This document shows positions 34,240-37,220 of a stretch of 37,220 nucleotides of DNA, piece after piece (position 1 is the first letter of the stretch; every line of letters starts with the position of its first letter). A program made the position numbers and the translations under genes. Source of the stretch: an uncultured Rhodopila sp. (GTDB lineage Bacteria; Pseudomonadota; Alphaproteobacteria; Acetobacterales; Acetobacteraceae); assembly GCF_903915725.1 (NCBI RefSeq), contig NZ_CAIWTY010000053.1, positions 1-37,220 of the forward strand. Direction: 5' to 3'. The notes under the pieces are model-generated. The model saw only the letters and a list, made by a program, of their open reading frames with translations. It ran no database searches and had not been told where the DNA came from.

Positions 34240-34343
34240 CTGATAAGTCGAAGGAGGAGGCCGGACGGGCGCGCGGGACCGGACGCATTTGCGTCGGTCG
34301 ATGAGCCTGAGAAGGGCAGTGCCGCGAACATTGGCTCCGTCAT
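34233..34343 (-). CDS. candidate leuA leader peptide
   Basis: A 36-codon frame upstream of leuA ends GLLLRLISP and stop. Its codons at 34245-34259 are Leu-Leu-Leu-Arg-Leu, followed by Ile, just before a stop embedded in the first of three interchangeable hairpin segments. Starts are ATG at 34343 or 34331; the second has GGAG only three bases away. Translation is not proved. The codon run plus placement is what suggests a leader peptide of the leucine attenuation type. Confidence 0.5.
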   Translation of the reverse strand: MTEPMFAALPFSGSSTDANASGPARPSGLLLRLISP

Positions 34344-34483
34344 AGCGGCAAGTCCGCGACACCGCAACAGGGTATTCGTCGCCGGCGGTCGGGCGCCGTT
34401 AAAGATGATTACGCAAGCGCCATCCCGTGTTACCGATTCGTGGCATAAGCAAAAAACCAAGAAAAAATCGGAGAAGTCGGGTC

Positions 34484-35746
34484 TTGACGAATCACCTTCT
34501 GATCGCCGGCACCGGCAGGGCCGGAACGAGCTTTCTCGTCCGCTATCTGACCGAACTCGGGCTTGATACCAACCTGTCGCGGGCGGGCGCCTCCGCTGCT
34601 TGGGATGAGAGGGCGAACGCCGGGCTGGAGGATCTGCCGCTGCCGGGCGGCGAAGACCTGCCCTACGTCATCAAGTCGCCCTGGACCTGGGAGCTTGTTC
34701 ACGATCTGCTCGAACGCGCGGAGCTGCGGTTCGATGCGGTCATCATTCCGGTGCGGGACCTGACCGAAGCCGCGGCGAGCCGCTGCATCCTTGAGCTTCA
34801 GGCGCAGCACGAACGCTTCCCCTGGATGGGCGAGCTGGAGCGGACCTGGGAGCATGTCGGCCACACGCCCGGCGGGATGGTGTTCTCCACCAGTCCCGTG
34901 GATCAGGCCCGCCTGCTTGCCGTCGGCTTCCATCACCTGCTGGAGCGGCTGGTCAAAGCCGATATCCCGCTGATCTTTCTCGCCTTCCCGCGGCTGATCG
35001 AAGATCCGGCGTATCTTTTCAGCAAGCTCCGGCCGGTATTGCCGGATACGATATCGGTTGAGGCCGGTCTGGCGGCGCACCGGGCCACGGCGGAACCGTC
35101 GAAAGTCCGCGTCGGCGGCGAAACACGGGCGGCGGCGGCTGGTTTCAGCCTGTCTGGTCCGTCGCACGCGCAACTGGACCGGGCCGCGCTGCAGCGACTG
35201 CTCGGCGAAGCGCGCCGGGACAATGCCGGCATCGGCGAACGCCTGGCGGATGCGATCCAAAAGGCTCAGGGCTTTGCCGGCGAAACCCTGCGGCTTACCG
35301 AGGCGCTCGACGCCGCTCGGCAAGAGATCGACGGCCTGACCGGGGACAGAGACCGCACCGCCGCGGCGCTGGACGCCGCCAGGCTGGAGATCGGCTGCCT
35401 CTCCGAAGAGAGGGACCGCCTGACCGAGGCGCTGGGAAAAACCCGCGACGAGGTTCTGGCCATGACGGCTGAGCGAGACCGCGCGCTGACCAGCCTGCAA
35501 GCCGAAGGCGCCATGATCCAATCGTTGAGCGTGCGCCTGGCCGGCATCGAAGCCAGCACCACATGGCGCATTGCCGTCTTGCTGCAGGCATGGGCGGGGC
35601 GCCTCCCATGGGCGGTTCCGCTCGTGCGGCGCATGGTGCACCGCAACCGGCTTTGGTCTTTCACACGCAGGCGTGTAGAAGCTGCGCATGCCCCGATCCA
35701 CACGCCCCGCATTCCCGCCGCCCACGCTCATCAGCACAACGACTGA
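34484..35746 (+). CDS. sulfotransferase-like P-loop protein with coiled coil
   Basis: The N-terminal 230 residues look like a sulfotransferase or related P-loop enzyme: HLLIAGTGRAGTSFLVRYLTELG is the phosphosulfate-binding loop, YVIKSPWTWE and IIPVRDLTEAAASR are the next conserved strands, and a FPRLIEDPAYLF segment follows. Residues about 240-365 are heptad-like with repeated TEALDAARQEIDGL and ERDR segments, a coiled coil. The tail has a hydrophobic helix (WRIAVLLQAWAG) common at the ends of glycan-modifying enzymes. The start is uncertain: TTG at 34484 has GGAG ten bases upstream, while GTG at 34427 adds a basic 19-residue extension. The 3' end overlaps rnd by 59 bp. Confidence 0.68.
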   Translation: MTNHLLIAGTGRAGTSFLVRYLTELGLDTNLSRAGASAAWDERANAGLEDLPLPGGEDLPYVIKSPWTWELVHDLLERAELRFDAVIIPVRDLTEAAASRCILELQAQHERFPWMGELERTWEHVGHTPGGMVFSTSPVDQARLLAVGFHHLLERLVKADIPLIFLAFPRLIEDPAYLFSKLRPVLPDTISVEAGLAAHRATAEPSKVRVGGETRAAAAGFSLSGPSHAQLDRAALQRLLGEARRDNAGIGERLADAIQKAQGFAGETLRLTEALDAARQEIDGLTGDRDRTAAALDAARLEIGCLSEERDRLTEALGKTRDEVLAMTAERDRALTSLQAEGAMIQSLSVRLAGIEASTTWRIAVLLQAWAGRLPWAVPLVRRMVHRNRLWSFTRRRVEAAHAPIHTPRIPAAHAHQHND

Positions 35747-36869
35747 CCTGGAAGCGTTCTGCCAGCGCATGCACGCTGAGGCGTTCATCACCGTTGACAC
35801 CGAGTTCATGCGAGAACGCACCTACTGGCCGGAGCTGTGCCTGGTGCAGATCGCCGGGGAAAACGAAGTCGCGGTCATCGACGCCGGGGCGGAGGGGATC
35901 GACCTCGCCCCGCTCGGCATATTGTTCGCCGATGCCGCGGTGATGAAGGTGTTTCACGCCGCCCGCCAGGACCTGGAAATCTTCGTGCTGCGCTACAACG
36001 CGGTGCCGAACCCGCTGTTCGACACCCAGGTCGCCGCAATGGTCGCCGGGTTCGGCGATCAGGTCGGCTACGACGCCCTGGTTTCGGCGCTGACCGGCGG
36101 CCACATCGACAAGGCGCACCGCTTCAGCGACTGGTCCGTCCGGCCCTTGTCGGATGCGCAGGTCACCTATGCGGCCGCCGACGTGACCTGGCTGCGAGAA
36201 GTGTATCTGCGCCTGAAGCAGCGGCTGGAGCATGACGGGCGGCTGAGCTGGGTGGCCGAGGAAATGGCGATCCTTAACAACCCGGACACCTACCGCACCG
36301 ATCCGGAGACCGCATGGGAGAGGCTGCGGCCGCGCTCCACCAACAAGCGGTTCCTGTATGTGCTGAAGGAGACCGCCGCCTGGCGGGAGCGCGAGGCGCA
36401 GCGGGTCAACATCCCCCGCCAGCGGCTGATCAAGGACGAGGCGCTGCTGGAGATCGCCGCGACCGCGCCAACGAACCCGGAGGCGCTGGCCCGGGTGCGG
36501 GGAATCACGCGCGGCTTCGCCGAGGGCCGTTCCGGCATATCGCTGCTGGAGGTTCTGGCCGCGGCAAAGCGCGTGCCCGATGCCGATCTGGCCCCGGCGC
36601 CGCAGCAGCGGGACAGCAACCGTCCCTCCGCCGCGCTGGTGGCGCTGCTGAAGGTGCTGCTGGCGACGAAATCCGAACAGCACCACGTCGCACCGCGGCT
36701 GGTCGCCAGCTCGGAGGATATCGATCGGCTGGCTCTGGAGGAGGCTCCGGATGTGCCGTCGCTGCAAGGTTGGCGGCGGGAAGTGTTCGGCACGGATGCG
36801 CTGCTGCTGAAGCAGGGGCGGATCGCGCTGGGGGTGGATGGGCGGAAGGTGAAGCTGATTCCGGTGTGA
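35688..36869 (+). CDS. rnd: ribonuclease D
   Basis: RNase D trims the 3' ends of tRNA and other RNAs. The 393-residue protein has the DEDDy exonuclease core: Asp37 and Glu39 in VDTEF, an aspartate in HAARQDLEIF near 94, and the Tyr-Asp pair in TYAAADVTWL near 163. A helical HRDC-type region follows (NKRFLYVLKETAAWRE to ALARVRGITRG), as usual. The start lies 59 bp inside the previous gene in another frame; no later start preserves the core's first strand as well, so the overlap is probably real. Confidence 0.94.
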   Translation: MPRSTRPAFPPPTLISTTTDLEAFCQRMHAEAFITVDTEFMRERTYWPELCLVQIAGENEVAVIDAGAEGIDLAPLGILFADAAVMKVFHAARQDLEIFVLRYNAVPNPLFDTQVAAMVAGFGDQVGYDALVSALTGGHIDKAHRFSDWSVRPLSDAQVTYAAADVTWLREVYLRLKQRLEHDGRLSWVAEEMAILNNPDTYRTDPETAWERLRPRSTNKRFLYVLKETAAWREREAQRVNIPRQRLIKDEALLEIAATAPTNPEALARVRGITRGFAEGRSGISLLEVLAAAKRVPDADLAPAPQQRDSNRPSAALVALLKVLLATKSEQHHVAPRLVASSEDIDRLALEEAPDVPSLQGWRREVFGTDALLLKQGRIALGVDGRKVKLIPV

Positions 36870-36900
36870 GCCACGGGAGAGAGGCGCCATTCTTTCAGCG

Positions 36901-36999
36901 TTATGGCCGGATTTCGTCCGGCCATCTCCGCCTTTGCCCCGGCCAGCGCCGTCAGTCGTGGGTGGCCGGTACAAGCTCCGTTATACCGGTCCGTATTTA
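36901..36999. repeat. degenerate composite palindromic repeat
   Basis: The left part ATGGCCGGA-TTTCG-TCCGGCCAT (36903-36925) is perfect. The right part keeps AGTCGTGGGTGGCCGG but has lost the closing palindrome. It resembles the copy at 12581-12670 most closely. Confidence 0.65.
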
Positions 37000-37046
37000 G
37001 ATTGATACATCGGCACGGACGCCGTTGCCGTCATGGCGGGCGGAGG

Positions 37047-37220
37047 CCCCATAGGCGTTAAAATAGCGGCCGGCGGTTACTGCTTCCCCCCGTCATGCCG
37101 ACGCAGGTCGGCATCCACGCCGTTGCCTAAACCCGCACCGCAAGGCGTGGATGGTGCGCCTCCGCGCACCATGACGGGGGACAAACGCAGCTGCTGCGGA
37201 CTATTTTAACGCCCATGGGG
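37047..37220. repeat. inverted-repeat-bounded element containing composite repeat copy 4
   Basis: CCCCATAGGCGTTAAAATAG (37047-37066) is matched at 19 of 20 positions by the reverse complement of the last 20 bases of the window (37201-37220). Between them lies a complete composite repeat (37092-37175) with outer CCCCCGTCATG and CATGACGGGGG arms. The structure touches the window edge and may continue. Confidence 0.65.

Larger units (their letters stand above)
36870..37220. other. repeat-rich intergenic end of the window
   Basis: The last 351 bp contain no gene. They hold a degenerate copy of the composite repeat (36901-36999), part of another palindrome (37030-37046) and a larger inverted-repeat structure (37047-37220) with a complete repeat inside. 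Confidence 0.6.

Noticed and set aside
1..37220. CRISPR arrays, tRNA or rRNA genes, prophage or IS transposase genes
   Set aside because: No evenly spaced direct repeats with unique spacers, no recognisable tRNA or rRNA sequence, and no transposase or integrase motif apart from the Rpn-type nuclease.

Overview
This is a GC-rich (roughly two-thirds G+C) chromosomal window from an alphaproteobacterium. The gene sets and the trpGDC-moaC order fit Rhodospirillales, probably Acetobacteraceae; that placement is inference, since no rRNA gene is present. No tRNA, rRNA, CRISPR array, prophage or intact IS transposase was found.

Layout. 1-3.6 kb: minus-strand biosynthetic operon trpG-trpD-trpC-moaC, then a small antitoxin-like gene. 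3.7-9.9 kb: plus-strand central-carbon genes tkt, gap and pgk, split by an opposite-strand Rpn/YhgA-type nuclease in a gene-poor stretch. 10.2-14.2 kb: a nucleoside 2-deoxyribosyltransferase-like gene, then a nitrosative-stress locus of hcp (class II hybrid-cluster protein), an NAD(P)H reductase and nsrR. Upstream of hcp lie an FNR-type box and an almost perfect NsrR-type 11-1-11 operator. 14.3-17.9 kb: a class II Fic protein whose ribosome binding site sits in a hairpin arm, a TPR/ATP-grasp protein, and a TumE/TumA-type toxin-antitoxin pair, with ATGA overlaps linking the last three genes. 18.2-22.4 kb: yqgE/algH, an acyl carrier protein-MBOAT-SGNH module that looks like a cell-surface O-acylation system, and a convergent radical SAM gene that overlaps it by 118 bp. 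22.7-30.0 kb: a complete benzoate-to-enol-lactone island (LysR regulator divergent from benABCD-catA-catB-catC), with a BenM/CatM-type ATAC-N7-GTAT box next to the regulator start and an intrinsic terminator between catA and catB. 30.2-32.5 kb: a gene broken by one frameshift with a toxin-like C-terminus, a DUF3833-like lipoprotein and a tiny lipoprotein. 32.5-36.9 kb: leuA with a candidate leucine leader-peptide attenuator, a sulfotransferase-like/coiled-coil protein, and RNase D.

How the genes work together. Benzoate is dihydroxylated (BenABC), rearomatised to catechol (BenD), ortho-cleaved (CatA) and converted through muconolactone (CatB) to the enol-lactone (CatC). The later steps (catD/pcaD, pcaIJ, pcaF) are not here. 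Hcp, its reductase and NsrR form a self-contained NO-response unit. Intergenic spaces repeatedly carry a composite palindromic repeat of about 80-90 bp, and the right edge holds a larger structure bounded by 20-bp inverted repeats.

The observations most worth a second look are the hcp control region, the leuA leader, the ACP-MBOAT-SGNH module, the TPR/ATP-grasp gene coupled to a toxin-antitoxin pair, and the frameshifted toxin-like gene.
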